A stretch of DNA of 64,000 bases, from NCBI GenBank assembly GCA_003996215.1, contig QJPP01003459.1:156068-220067 (forward strand). The letters are read 5' to 3'. Under the pieces are notes generated by a model. The model did no database searches. It saw only the letters and a list, made by a program, of their open reading frames with translations, and was not told where the DNA came from. The translations under genes were made by a program, and so were the position numbers. The number at the start of each line of letters is the position of its first letter. Within the stretch, counting starts at the first letter, position 1. Below are positions 34,782 to 47,310 of this stretch, piece by piece. The DNA comes from Jaltomata sinuosa (taxonomy: Eukaryota > Streptophyta > Magnoliopsida > Solanales > Solanaceae).

Positions 34782-37330
34782 GTATCTCTATCTGAAATGA
34801 TCAAAAGTGGCCCTCCATGTAGCCTCACTATCTCCCTGATGTAGATCTTGTCCAACTGTTTAGAGTTGTAGTCCACTCTGTCCAAAATAAAATAGGATGA
34901 TTTAGTTAATCTATCCACTATAACCCAAATTGAGTCATGCTTCTCCAAGGTCTTAGGAAGACCTACCACAAAATCCATAGCTATCCTCTCCCACTTCCAC
35001 TCGGGAATGGGTATCCTTTGGAGAAAACCCGCAGGCCTTTGATGTTTGTACTTCACATACTGACAGTTGTGAGATTTGGATTCGTACTTCACTATGTCCT
35101 TCATACCAGGCCACTAATAAAGATGCCTCAAGTCATGGTACATTTTGGTTACACCTGGATGAATAGAATATCGCGAACCATGAGCTTCAGCTAGCACATT
35201 CTGAATCAAATCACCAACCCGAGGAACACATACTCTCCCTCTAAGCCACAATACTCCACATGCATAAAGTGTGGCATCTGAAGCCTCACCGTGCACCACC
35301 TTGTTCCAGAGTTCATTCAATTCCACATCCTCAAACTGTTTGGCCTTGATTTCATCAAGGAATGTTGGCTTCACTTCAATACTAGCCAACACTCCACCCC
35401 TTTCTGAAACACCAAACTGCATGAACTTAGATGCTAGAGTTTGAAACTCCCTAACCAAGGGTTGCCTTGACACCCTCAAATAGGCCAAACTGCCCGTACT
35501 TACCACTTTCTGGCTCAATACACCTGCCACCATATTGGCGTTACCCAAATAATATTGGATGGTCACATCATAATGTTTCAACAACTCCATCCATATCCTC
35601 TGTCTCAAGTTTAAATCCCTTTGTGTGAACACATGCTGCAGGCTATGATGGTCTGTTAATACCTCACACTTGACACCATAAAGATAGTGTCTCCAGATCT
35701 TAAGTGCAAACACCACCGCTGCCAACTCCAAATCATGAGTTGGGTAATTTTTTTCACGAGGCTTCAATTGTCTCGAAGCATAAGAAATTTCATTCGTATC
35801 CTTCACGAACACAACACCCAAACCCAAATATGAAGCATCAAAAAATACAACAAAATCCTTACCTTCAACCGACAACGAAAGAATAGAAGCTGTAGTAAAA
35901 AATGTCTTGAGCTTTAGGAAGCTCTCCTCACATTTATCCGACTAAACAAATGGCACCTCCTTCTGAGTCAACCTTGTCAAGTGGGTAGCAATAGAAGCAA
36001 AATTCTTGACAAATCAGCGATAGTAAGTAGCAAGACCCACGAAGCTCCTAACTTCCATCACAGAGCTAGGTTGAACCCAAATCTTAACCGCCTCAACCTT
36101 CTGGGGATCTACCATCACCCCTTTTTCTGAGATGACATGACCTAAGAAGGCAACCTAAGACAACAAGAACTCAGATTTTGAGAACTTCACATACAACCAC
36201 TTCTCCTTCAAAATTTCCAAGATAATGCAAAGATGACATGCATGTTCCTCCTTGTTCTTGGAATAAACCAAAATGTCATCAATAAAAACTATCTCAAAAG
36301 AATCCAAGAAGGACTTGAAAATATCGTTCATCAAGTTCATGAAGGCTGCCAGTGCATTGGTCAACCCAAAATACATCACTGGGAACTTATAATGCCCATA
36401 CTGAGTCCTGAAAGTTGTCTTAGGTATATCCTTATGCCAAAACTTTTAGCTGATGATAACCTGACCTCAAGTCAATCATGGAAAATACCAAAGCACCCTG
36501 CAACTGGACAAATAGATTACAAGGGATACTTATTCCTGATGATAACCTTGTTCAACTACTTGTAATCAATGCACATCCTCATGCTACCATCTTTATTTTT
36601 AACGAACAAAACTAGATCACCCCAAGGTGAAGCACTGAGACGGATAAATCTTTTATCAAGTAGTTCCTATAATTGGGTGTTGAGTTCTCTCAACCCCATC
36701 GGATCCATTCGATAAGGAGAAATAGAAATTGGGCGAGTGAGCTGCTCCAAATCAATACAAAAATCAATATCCCTGTCTAGAGGCATACTAGGCAAATCCA
36801 TAGGAAATACCTCCTTAAACTCTGAAACCACAAGAACCAACTCAATAGAAGGGGACTCCGCACTAACATCCCAAAGATGAGCTAGGAAGGCTGAACATCT
36901 TTTCCCCATTAGTTTTGTAGCCCAAATAAAAGATATGATTTTCACCGGCTTAGACTTATACACACCCTCCCACTGTAGTTTACCCATACCCAACATTTTT
37001 AGAGTTATGGTCTTATTATTACTGTTCAAAATAGAATGATATGGAGACAACCAAGTCATACCCAGAATAATGTCAAAATGAAGCATGTTCAAAATGATCA
37101 AGTCTACCTAAGTCTGAAGACCCATAAACAAAATAGAACATGCACGATATACATGGGTCACTACCACAGAATCTCAAACCAGAGTAGAAACATACATTAA
37201 AGAATCAAGAACATCAAAGACCAAGTCCAGACCCAAAGAAAATCTAACTGATACATAAGAGTAAGTGGAATTTGGATCAAACAAAATAGTAGCCATCTGA
37301 TCACAAATAAGAATAGTACCTGCAATAACG
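34782..37330 (-). pseudogene. Element C pol: protease, RT, RNase H, partial integrase
   Basis: The protease site near 37300-37250 reads ATILFDPNSTYSYVS (glycine of DPGS lost), with MLHFDIILGMTWLSP near 37090-37045. RT shows PISISPYRMDPMGLREL near 36745-36690 and the catalytic box IVFIDDILVYSKNK near 36300-36260. RNase H (35875-35500) reads FFDASYLGLGVVF and NYPTHDLELAAVVFALKIW. The integrase zinc region near 35165-35040 contains SIHPGVTKMYHDLRHLY, then WKWERIAMDFVVGLP near 35000 and LLIISDRD near 34800, where it stops. Some frames are long, but stops separate them. Confidence 0.85.
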
Positions 37331-38830
37331 ATATGAGACGCTTTAGACTCGGTCTTGCCTGGGAAGGCATAACAGTGAGCTCTATCATCAAGTTGGGCAA
37401 CCTCCCTAACAAGATGTGCTCCACCCTTCCCTACATTACCATTACCCTTGTTTCCACCACGACCTCCTTGATTATTACCCAGTCTACCCTGTGGATGGAC
37501 CTTACCATTACCACATCTACCTCTACCTACCGAAACCATAGCCCTGGTCTATTGTTGTACCTGATTACGTATCTGCCTCAAAGGATACTCTTTTTTGAAG
37601 TGCCTCACAGCACCACAAGTATAACAACCTCACTCAAGAGAAGTCTTGTTGATCAAAGAATAGAAAGCCCCTAGACATCTAGAAACTAGAGACTGCTGAA
37701 TAGCCCCTAAATGACCACTCGTAGAGGCTAGAAAAGATGACTAAATGGGGTGAGATGAGTGAACTTGTTGGTTGTGATCCCTGGAATAAGATCCACCATA
37801 GTTACCTGCATTCTGGGATTTCTTGGCTAATAGCTTAGTCTGACCAACTTACTTAATTCCATCAAGCTTTTTCATATAATCAACTACATTATGAAGCTCC
37901 TTCTTACAAAAGTCATGTTAACAGACAAAACCAGAAGATCGGTGTTCAAACCCTTAACATATAACCAGATCATCTCTTCTTGAGTGCCCAACAGCTGGGT
38001 AGCCTAGCGAGACAGAGTGTGGAACTTAGCCTCATAGGGTGCAACTGACATACTACCATGTTCAAGGGCCAAAAACTCATCCTTCTTGCGGTCCCAAAGA
38101 TTACGGGGTATATACTTCTCCAAAATAGGGCATAAAATTGAGCCCAAGTCAATGGAGGCAAAGATGGTGACCAACACTTCACATGGGCTCTCCACCACTG
38201 CTTGGCATCCCCTTGTAGTTTGAAAGTCACGAACTTAACACCTTATTATTGCATAATCCCCAATTTGTGTAGCCTCCCATAGAAATCAAGGATGAACTCG
38301 AATGCATCTCCAGCCTCTGTACCATGAAATGAAGAAGGTTTCATTTTCAAAAACTTGGTCAGCAAATCATGTTTGGTCTCGGTCATGACGGGGCCTAACA
38401 CAAGACGGGAAAATGCATCAGTACCCTAAGCCTCATCCATCTTGGGAGCTAAAGTGGCAGTGGAATAAGCACCCATAATCTGGAAAGTCGACACAGTGGG
38501 GGTGGATTCAATACCATCCAACCCGCTCAGAAAGGCCAGAACCTGTTGAATAACCTTAGAGGACATCGGGGAAGGACTGTACCCCCAGCTGATGCTGCCC
38601 ACCTCTGGTTCTAAACCATCCTTGTCCACTACCTAAGCCTTCTTAACATGATCCTGAGGTGGGGGAGGTGATATTATCCTCTGACGAACCTAGTCAGTTG
38701 TTGCCTGAGCTCCACCCCTGGTGGGTGTTTCTCTCCCGCTTCCTCTTCCCCTACCCCGACCTCATCCTCGAACAGCTGGTCCCATAGCTGGAGCTATTGC
38801 TCTTGCTTTATTCAATCTATTGTTCACCAT
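37331..38830 (-). pseudogene. Element C gag
   Basis: The start is the ATG at 38830 (MVNNRLNKARA), 200 bases inside the primer site. Capsid pieces include LQGDAKQWWRAHVKCW near 38215-38165 and SIYPVIFGTARRMSFWPLN-like sequence, where two overlapping frames show a frameshift. The C-terminus near 37530-37400 is Gly/Asn/Lys-rich (GRGRCGNGKVHPQGRLGNN). A complete zinc knuckle is not evident; a GAAACCTCACTCAAG-type decayed region lies near 37620. Confidence 0.72.
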
Positions 38831-39030
38831 ATGCGGACAAAAGAATAAAGAGGTTCAAATACCAATTTAGATTGCCAGATACCAATTGGAATCAATTTAT
38901 AGCACGAAGGAATAAAAAAATTATATTTCCTAAGGTCCTATAGCCTCTCAAAGAAAAGTACAGATGTCTCTGTACCATTCCACAACACTCTACTAGACTC
39001 ATTTTGGTATGACGAGATTGATGAACCCCT

Positions 39031-39042
39031 GGCTTTGATACT
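39031..39042 (-). other. Degenerate primer binding site, initiator tRNA-Met type (element C)
   Basis: On the minus strand TAGTATCAAAGC differs at two positions from TGGTATCAGAGC and lies five bases inside the LTR. Confidence 0.65.
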
Positions 39043-39047
39043 AACTT

Positions 39048-41341
39048 TGTCATGACCTAAACCCGTTGTGAGTGGCACCCATACTAAACCCCCAGTGGGA
39101 GAACCAACTAACTGGATAACCATCCAACACTTAGCAAAAAATAGGCAACTAAAACAATCTCATTAATAAAACTAATAGTTAATATCTTAAATGAAGAGTA
39201 AGAATAAGTTTGCAGAAATAAACCATCCTTAGAAACAGAGATTCATCATACCAAAACTCTAATAATATAAAAATGAAGGGGATGCAACCCCAAAACTAAA
39301 GTAATATCTAAGTCCAAAACAATGGACTAGAAAACAAATGAAGAACTCATGGTAGACTGGAAGATGTAGCTCACCATTGAGTTTGAATGCTGTTTGAATC
39401 ACCGCTGAGGTCTTGAAGTAGTCGCTAGAATATGCCATGTACTCAACAAAAGAAGAGCACATGTAGCATCAGTACACAAGAAACAATGGTGTACTGGTAG
39501 GGTCATCGGCCAATCCAAAATGAGAAATATGAACACACAACCATAACATAGTACAATAAGACAACCATGAACTCTATCATGCAACTCTACTCCAAGTTCA
39601 TAACGCTTAACCCACCAACAAGACTCAACAATCCTATAAATCATGTCCCAACTACACAAGTAATAGACAACACGGAATTGTGTCATGTGATGCCATTAAC
39701 CTAGACAACACAAGGAATCATAAGACAATAACTATGGCAATTAACATGCATCCTGGTTTACATAAAGAAACCACCTTTAACAATTGAGCACACAAACTAA
39801 GTACACTCAAGGAACCAAAATAATAATGAAAACACTTAAGCCCGGTTCATTCAAGGAACCAATATAATAATGAAAAAACATAATCTCTGGTTCACTCAAG
39901 GAACCATCAGACTCACCAATTACTTATGCACACATGCTAAGGGTCTTATGGTCGCCTACTAGCCATGACCTACAGGGTATGAGCTCTTGTCCATGTACCA
40001 AATCCCAGAAATCAAGTGTCTTCCAACCTTATATCAACCAATCCCATGAAGATGTTCAAATACCGATATATTCTATAATAATGACAGATATCAATACAAT
40101 CACAACCACAATGATAATAGAAAAAACACTTATAAAAACTAAAAAGCTTTCATTTAAACTCAATGCATGTGATTAACATTTAGGATATCAAACAGTCATT
40201 CACCTTTTCTTGGACATACATTGTACAAGCAATACTAAGGAATATTCATCATGCACACATAATATAAATTGGATTTCAACTACATTTAAAACATAACCTA
40301 CCTCAATCCAAGCCTGAAATGCTCTACTAAACCTGAGCTTTCCCTTTTCTTGCAACAACGGCTTGATTATGGTCTAACAACAAGAATATAAGCACATAAT
40401 CAATCAAATGACATATAATATCAAGGATTATAGTCTCATCTCAGAACCTAAGGCCAATTTCATGATTATCTCACCTATTTTAGAGCTATCCCACCATAAT
40501 TTCACCTTAAAACTATCAATTTCATGGTTACATTTGTGAATTATAGTCATGCAAGTGTAAATAATCAACCTTTAACTAAAACCCAAGGTTTTACACCTAA
40601 TTTACCCCCCTTGCACCAAAAATTACAACTAGGTCAAGTAAAATCCTCCCTAAGACCCATAAACTTATGATTTTAAGGTCGAGAAATCAAAAAACTAGTT
40701 AATGGTTAACTTACCTTTACAAAGAATTCTGGTGGAAAATAAGTGAAAATTGCCCCCAAATTGCCTGAGCCCTTCCAAAAATGTGTTTAGAATAATATAA
40801 TATTTTTGGGAAAATTTCTACATAAATTGCAATTTACCCGGCTATGGCGACCCGATCCCGCTATAGTGGCATCGCTATAATAGAATCTTCCCACTATAGC
40901 AGGATTGACCGCCTTTGACTCTCACTATAGCGGGAATTTCTCCACTATAAAAGCAGCCCTGTAGTGGCCTGCCACCCATAATAGTGGGTGCGGCAAGGCA
41001 GAAACCCGAGATTGCTCTCAATTTTGCCTTTTTCATAACGCACCCTCAAACCGTGGCATTCTGGACTAACCCCTTTGCGTAAAGTTTGATATTGGGAGTT
41101 TACTTACCCAAATTCACTTTTGAAAAGTCCTACGAAATCCTTATCATCTTAGCTAACAAAAAAACAAGCTTAACTTTATTACATTTACCCAATCTATTTT
41201 CTGATTTCCCTAAACCATACCTTACTCAGATTTTGTCTAAGACTAACCTAGCCTAAAGTTTTTAACTCCCAATTTGGGTGAACAGCTAACCTAAATTTAT
41301 GCATGATTGGCTCACTTGTAATAACAAAATGGGTCGTTACA
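39048..41341 (-). repeat. 5' LTR of element C (about 2.3 kb)
   Basis: Sense ends are TGTAACGACCC at 41341 and GGTCATGACA at 39048. A cluster at about 40845-41000 repeats CCCGCTATAGTGG (40857-40869) and its inverse forms CCACTATAGCAGG (40891-40903) and CACTATAGCGGG (40923-40934). An AT-rich TATTATATTA lies just downstream on the sense strand, near 40800. No gene is seen. Confidence 0.82.
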
Positions 41342-42554
41342 ACTTTACTTTGAGTCTGTGCTCAATATTACTTCTTTAAATTTAAATTTTAGTGTGTTTC
41401 TAAAATCATGTACATGAAGCATAAACTTACTTGACTTGAAATCTTTCTTGAAATACTCCTCTAAAGTTTTTAAATCAATTTCTCATGAAAACAATATATA
41501 TAGCTGACTTTTATAAGCAATTCTTTCAAAATCACTCTAACTCAAAGGCCCATGGGATAGAATAAATATGAACCATAATCAAAGATCACAAATGACTTGA
41601 ATTCAACACATTCAGCAATAGAATCAACAGTGAATAATTTGAGACATAGAAAAATTGAAATCACAAATTTTGGATAAGAACCCTAGCTTTAAATAGTGCT
41701 AAGAAATGACTTCTAAATGTAGGGCATGGGAAGCAACATGATTTCCTCACTATGATAACCATACATACCTCAATCTCTCCAAACTTTAAATGAGAACTTG
41801 CAAAATATGATCTGGAGACTTAAGGAATGATTCCTTCAATGAATCCTAGGGTTTCGTATCAAGAAACGTGTTAGAACCTTTAGTCTAGGGCTAGGAATAA
41901 TTATATTAGCATAAGGAATGGTAGGATTAACTTACATAGCTTTGAGAAGATAAAATATATCACCTAGGGTTGAGAGAACAGGTTTGAAATTGAAAAATAA
42001 TGAGAAAATGACTAAGGTCCATTTCTATAGTTGCCTAGATTTTATGGTTTTATGGACGGTTCTATGGACCGTAGACTTGATTTATGAACCATAGTCCAAA
42101 CTGTAGAACCCTTATGAAAATTTTAGGGTATCTGAACTAACTTTTATGGGTGGGATCTATGGGTCATACTTTGGGTTTACGGACTGTGAAGTGACACATC
42201 ATTCATTTATGAGATTTGGAACTTATTTAAACCGAAACTATGATTGAGCTTTATGGACCATAGAATAGGAGTTATGAACCATCCTATCATCCATTCTTTT
42301 ACTCTGAGATTTTGATATCCCTCGGATCTTCTTCTACGGTTTGAAGTACAAGATATAGTCTTGAACTATGAACCATCTTGTCAACCGTAGAAACTTGAGA
42401 GTTTAAGTTCTTTAGAGGGTCTTCCTATGGCTCACACTACAAACCGTGAAAGAGATTATGGTTTGTAAAAGTGATCATAGATTACTGGGATAAGTCTATA
42501 ATAAGTTTAAAGCTGCCAAAAGGCTAGTTCAGAATCTGAGGTGTTATAATATCG
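41342..42554 (-). repeat. D-type LTR fragment
   Basis: It aligns with 21130-22324 of the D LTR throughout, including the CACAAATGACTTGAATTCAACACATTC stretch (AATGACTTGAATTCAACAC near 21361 and 41591) and the end GAGGTGTTATAATAT. It is cut on one side by C and on the other shortly after the LTR boundary. The U3 word cluster (TATGGACCGTAG and similar) is present at about 42050-42480. Confidence 0.8.
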
Positions 42555-43083
42555 ATAGGCATTGGCTATTGCATATCATCCCATATCATTGCATTACATT
42601 ATCATTTGGATTGTTATTTTGATTGAGATGAACTATATTGCTTATTGCTATTGAACTGTTGGGACTCTTCTGCATGTAGGGTTATTTTAGTATTCTTTAT
42701 TCGATATAGCATTTGCTTAAGATCAGTCGGCCTATGATGCCTACTAAGTAAAGTGGACTGCACCCACTTCTACTTTTTTGCATCCTTCTGATGTATATCT
42801 CGATATGAGTGGACCCTACAACTAGAGTTCATGCTTTTCAATACCTTTAAATCTATGGTGAGATCATGTGTTCGGATCGGAGATTGTCCTAGTTTCATCT
42901 ATCTTTATTTCTTTCTTACTTAGTTTCTTGGATAACTTTGTATTTTGGTTTGGCAATCTGTATTGGAGTTTCCCTTGTACTTGTGATAGCTGAGTCTTGG
43001 AATTTCTGATGTACTGTTTCTTTTCCATTTGAGGATGTGTGGAGTTATCATTTGAAAGATTGCAAAAATATAAAATGAGAGAT
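42555..43083 (+). repeat. LTR-like fragment of unidentified gypsy family
   Basis: No gene. The words GTCGGCCTATGATGCCTAC near 42728 and the following transcribed-region style resemble the R/U5 part of gypsy LTRs in plus orientation. Ends are not clear; the copia LTR starts at 43084. Confidence 0.35.
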
Positions 43084-43508
43084 TGTTGCTAAAATTTTCG
43101 TGTGTTTATTCATCTATACAATACATGTATATATAGAAGAAACCAGCCAAAAAAAAACAACCTAGTAGTGCCCTATTTATTAGCTAGCATTAATATCTAA
43201 AAGGAGTAAGTGGTGGAAAACGTAACAAATATTTACAAGCAGTAAAAATGAAACTTGGTAGTGTCCTAATTATCAGCTACCATTAATATTTAAAAGAAGT
43301 ATTTACTGAAAAAAGAAAAACTATTAGTTACAGTTGAAAAGTTCTAGAAAGTTTCATGGGAGCACGTGAAATTCCAACTTTATTTGTATACTTTTTTTGT
43401 CATAAAAAAGAACACAATACCTCTCAATCTTTGTCATTCATCTTCAATACAAAATCAACTTTCTTCTCCGACAACACCTTGTTCGATGAGTCTCCAATAA
43501 ATCCAACA
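43084..43508 (-). repeat. 3' LTR of the copia relic (425 bp)
   Basis: Plus-strand ends TGTTGCTAAAA and AATCCAACA form the short inverted repeat TGTTG/CAACA. The polypurine tract on the sense strand (CTTAAGGGGGGGG, 43521-43509) directly precedes it. A run of TATATATAG lies near 43128. Confidence 0.82.
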
Positions 43509-43523
43509 CCCCCCCCTTAAGTT

Positions 43524-45164
43524 GGAGGGGGAGGAACGGATACCCAACTTGTTCAGTAAGAGACGATGAGAATTACCAGGTAGAGTCTTAGTAAACAAAT
43601 CTTCTACCTAGGATGAAGATGGAAGAAAAGAAAGAGAATTCAAGTCATCGAGGTGTTGTTGACGGATGAAGTGACAATCTAAATCAACATGTTTCATCTG
43701 CTCATGAAAAATAGGATTTTTAGAAATATGAATTGCTTCTTGACTCTCAGAATGGATAGAAATTGGTAATGAAAGAGGTAGAGACAAATCTAAGAGGATT
43801 CGAACTAACCAAGTCGCAATAACCCTTCTCATAGATCTGTACTCTGCCTCAGTGGATGAAAGGGAAAGGGAAGGTTGTTTCTTTGACTTCTATGAAAATA
43901 GGCCTACCACCGAGACTAATAAAAAAACCACTAACAGATCATGTAGAATCCAAAAAAGAAGCCGAATCAGAATCGCAAAAAGCTAAAAGAGTGAAAAAAG
44001 GAGAAGAATTGAGAAAAATCCCCAATCCAGGATCGAAAATAAGATATCAAAGAACATGGTTTGCAGTTTCTAAATGTGCTTTATGTGGAGATTGCATATA
44101 TTGGCTAAGGTGTATGACCAAAAAAGAGATGCCAGGCCTCATATGAGTTAGAAAGTTTAATTACCCAATTAGTCTTCTGTAAATAGTGGGTTCTAAAAGA
44201 GGAGAACCCATGTTTTCTTGCAATTTAAGAGTGTGATCCAGAGATGAAGAAACAGGTTTGAGTTCAAGGCAATTATACTCAGATTAGAGCTCCAAAATAA
44301 ATTTTCTTTGGTTGAGGATCAATCCCTAAGGCTCTCGGATGACTTCAACGCCCAAAAAATAGTGTAAGTTACCTAAATCCTTGATCTTGAATTCTGAATC
44401 TAAGAAAGATTTTAGTGCTTCTAGTTCTGCCTCATCATTACCTGTTAGTAAAATATCATCCACACTGCTAAAATAAAAATAGAAGTACCAGTAGATTTGT
44501 AAAACAGTGAATAATCATTCAATGAGTGTTGAAAACCTTTGAAACTCAATGCCGCAGTTAGCCTTGCGTACCATTGTCGCGAAGCTTGTTTAAATCTATA
44601 TAAGGATTTCTTTAGGTGGCAAACTTGAGTAGGATCAGTAACCTTTAAACCTGTCGGGAATCTCATACAGACTTCTTCATCCAATTCCCAATGTAAAAAG
44701 GCATTTCTTACATCTAATTGATAAAGACCCCACCCTTTTCTAATAGCAATTGCCAAGACTCGCCTTATAGTAGTAATCTTCACAACTGGACTGAAAGTCT
44801 CAATAAAATCAACACCTTCCTTTTTCACATCTCCCCTAACAATCAACTGAGCTTTAAGTCTCTCCACAGAACTATTGGATTTGAGTTTGACCTTGTAAAC
44901 CCATTTATTGGGTAAATCCTTTTTTACTGGGGGGTAATGATACTACTTCCCATGTGTCATTGGTGATAAGAGCCTCTAATTCTCTTGGCATAGCCTTCTG
45001 CCAATCTGGATATAAAATAGCTTGGGAAAAACTGGTAGGTTCTTGAATTTGTGAAAGAGAATTGATATAGTGTTGATTAGAAGTGGACAAAGCAGTAAAC
45101 AAAAAAGGTGTGACAGAAATAGGAGAAGAAAAATAATTATTAGACACATTAGAAAAATGCACAA
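43524..45164 (-). pseudogene. Copia pol: RT and RNase H remains
   Basis: RT at 44867-44445 reads DFIETFSPVVKITTIRRVLA, YQLDVRNAFLHWELDEEV and KKSLYRFKQASRQWYARL, all copia RT hallmarks. The YVDD box is reached in the wrong frame at about 44470: a one-base shift separates it from the preceding frame. The N-terminal edge 45162-44905 has ILYPDWQKAM and NDTWEVVSLPPSKK. RNase H at 43832-43608 reads NPIFHEQMKHVDLDCHFIRQ. The gene is dead. Confidence 0.85.
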
Positions 45165-45480
45165 CTACCCCTATAAAGTGTGGCCTAACCTAGCAAAAAG
45201 TGTGGCCTTTGATCAAAGGCTACACTTTTTGACTTTAGACAACGCTTTTTGGGGGGTGGTCTAAAGAGGTGTAACCTTTGACTTTAGGCCACGCTTTTCA
45301 AGTGTTGCCATAGTAGCTACGCTTAAAAAGCTTGGCCAATATGGTACAAATGCCATGCTTTGTAGTATCTCATTAGCAACACTTTTATTTCATACAACAA
45401 TATTTTCAAGCGTGACCTTTTCTTTCTTATTGGCCACACTTTTGAAGCGTGGCATTTTTATCCTCCTCTATGACAACACT
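45165..45480 (+). repeat. Left subterminal repeats of the CACTA element
   Basis: Many copies of GTGTGGCC, GCGTGGC and AAGTGTTGCC words in both orientations. 45195-45230 is a 36-bp palindrome with a single mismatch pair (centre TTGATCAA). Confidence 0.65.
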
Positions 45481-46312
45481 TGTAAAATGCTGCCTTAGAT
45501 TCTATATAGGCTTCAAATTTGTGATTCAAGAATAACATTTCTTGCATATATCTTGCAACCACTGTTATTATCAAACTATATTATCATATATTTTGATATT
45601 ACTACTTTAGTATGAAGATCTCAAACTTGTGTTGATTAATAAATAATAAACATTTCTCAAATGTATTCACTTGTAATGAACTTTGAAATATAAATATATT
45701 TAATATACTACATCAACTAATAAACCAAATTGCTATGAAGTGCGTACTAGAAATAAACTCTAAACAATACAATCATTTCCTTTCCACTTAAATAATTCGC
45801 AATGACATTCTTCAGGCTTAGCTTTAGTGTGAAGATATCAAGATACAACAAGAGTTAATAATGCCCCAAGTTAATCTGCATATTGCCAAAGTGAAGTTGA
45901 AGTCTCCTACAAAAAGTAATTTGATTAAGTAGCTGGAACAAAACAACCACATACTAAGAAGTGTTGATAAAATCAAACATTGTAGAATGAAAAAGTTAAA
46001 ACCCTAAAGCAGTATATGTATCAATAGGTATCATACATCTCATTATGATAGACTACAATCTAAAGTCTTAAGGAATTAATAAAGAAACTAAGTAAATAAC
46101 ATGAGCTACTACTAAAAGCTAGCATATTTTGGGAATTTTATATTTTATTTTATTATTTGCACTTATCAGACAGTAAAGAAGGCAAAGATGACTAATTGAA
46201 CCAACACCCACGTAAAGTTCTCTTCATTACTCACTCTTGCAATGGAAAGCAGACTCTGCAACTACCAAGATATGATGGATTATCATGAACAAATAATATC
46301 CATGGAGCAAAA

Positions 46313-46433
46313 TACAACAACAATATACCTAGTCTAATCCCACAAGTAGGGTTTGGGGAGGGTAAAGTGTATGCAAACCTTATCCCTACCTTGGGAGGTG
46401 GAGAGGTTGTTTCTGATAGACCATCGGCTCAAG
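46313..46433 (-). mobile_element. Au/SolS-like SINE
   Basis: On the plus strand it starts with TACAACAACAATATACC (the inverted TTG-rich tail) and contains CCCACAAGTAGGGTTTGGGGA, TAAAGTGTATGCAAACC, TTATCCCTACCTTGGGAGG and TTTCTGATAGACCATCGGC. These are the conserved words of the Au/SolS SINE family common in Solanaceae. Sense is minus, with the tRNA-related head near 46433. Confidence 0.75.
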
Positions 46434-46822
46434 ATCCTTTCATTAAACAGATTCTCGATAAGTTTAACCTTACCTTACTTTGTGCATTTCGAAATATGGA
46501 ATAAGCAACCTCATTAAAATAATTAGTTCTTAGAAGGAAACTTTTACCTCTAAAAGCACACATATATATAAGACATCACTTCTTGAACATGTAACATGTT
46601 AAAGCAACAATAAGTATTACACTTTGCTTTGTGAATTAAGAGTAGGGGGATATACAAGGCTGGAACATAAACCACAAAAAGCAAATCCATAATAATGTAA
46701 TATACAAGTACCCAGATATCTATGAATTAGTCACCACAGGGGAAGGTACAATCAGTTTACCAAAATGGACATATTGCCCATGTGATTATGTTATTTGAGA
46801 CAATGAAGTTGTAAAAGAATCT

Positions 46823-46925
46823 TAACATCCAATCCAAAACCTTGACTCAATAGGTGGAGTTTCCCAGGATATTATAAACCCCCTTTGATAACCCTTATAC
46901 AACTAATCAGGGGCAAATGAATTCC
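46823..46925 (+). repeat. Dispersed repeat copy 1
   Basis: Contains CATCCAATCCAAAACCTTG, ATTATAAACCCC and AACCCTTATACAA; related to 47510-47620 and 48497-48600. Confidence 0.5.
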
Positions 46926-47183
46926 CTAACACCCGTAACCTGGTCATGTTTACATATGGGCTGAAGATTTCTCCTCTTTTTTTTTGGTTTTGATGTTTTT
47001 TTGGAAGTAGAGAGAAGAGGCTAAACAGGAGTAAACCTGAAGTAGAGAGAGATAGATTAGGCTCAACAAGCTTATAATCAGTGCGCCTAAAGCAATTTTA
47101 GAGGCTTGATAGGATGAGTTGAGAGAGAAAGATAAGCCCAGAGCGAAAGAACATGAAGAGACATATGAGTTCACCAAATTTTA

Positions 47184-47310
47184 GCTTTGATAATATGTTA
47201 GAAGTATGTGACCATATCATCTAAAAGTTTAAGTTATTAGTGAGAGAACACATTTATGTAATTAATTATATCTTCAATACGCCCCCTTACATGCATGCTA
47301 ATTTTATTTT
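47184..47310 (-). mobile_element. Possible TRIM-like (miniature LTR element) remnant
   Basis: The plus strand reads GCTTTGATAATATGTTAGAAG, a decayed form of an inverted initiator-Met primer site next to an LTR start, followed by CACATTTATGTAATTAATTA and ATACGCCCCCTTACATGCATG. That succession is known from plant miniature LTR elements. Boundaries are not established. Confidence 0.35.

Larger units (their letters stand above)
34782..41341 (-). mobile_element. Ty3/gypsy retrotransposon C (5' LTR to mid-integrase)
   Basis: Sense order from 41341: 5' LTR, primer site, gag, protease, RT, RNase H and part of integrase, cut at 34782. The LTR start abuts a D-type LTR piece, so C inserted into that LTR; 41342-41346 (acttt) is the candidate target duplication. 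Confidence 0.85.
43084..45164 (-). mobile_element. Ty1/copia retrotransposon relic (3' half)
   Basis: Sense order: RT, RNase H, polypurine tract, 3' LTR. The 5' half is missing at 45164, where CACTA subterminal repeats begin. Confidence 0.85.

Noticed and set aside
45163..45167. CAA followed by CTACC at 45163-45169, read at first as the left end of the CACTA element with a degraded terminus
   Set aside because: The flank there is copia RT while the right flank is Athila gag, so they cannot be two sides of one target. The true left end with identical TIR, TSD and continuous gag frame is at 34737.
46950..47177. Minus-strand open frame with hydrophobic and serine-rich sequence
   Set aside because: No homologue known to me, no splice or start context, and it borders a simple T-rich tract; it is likely chance.
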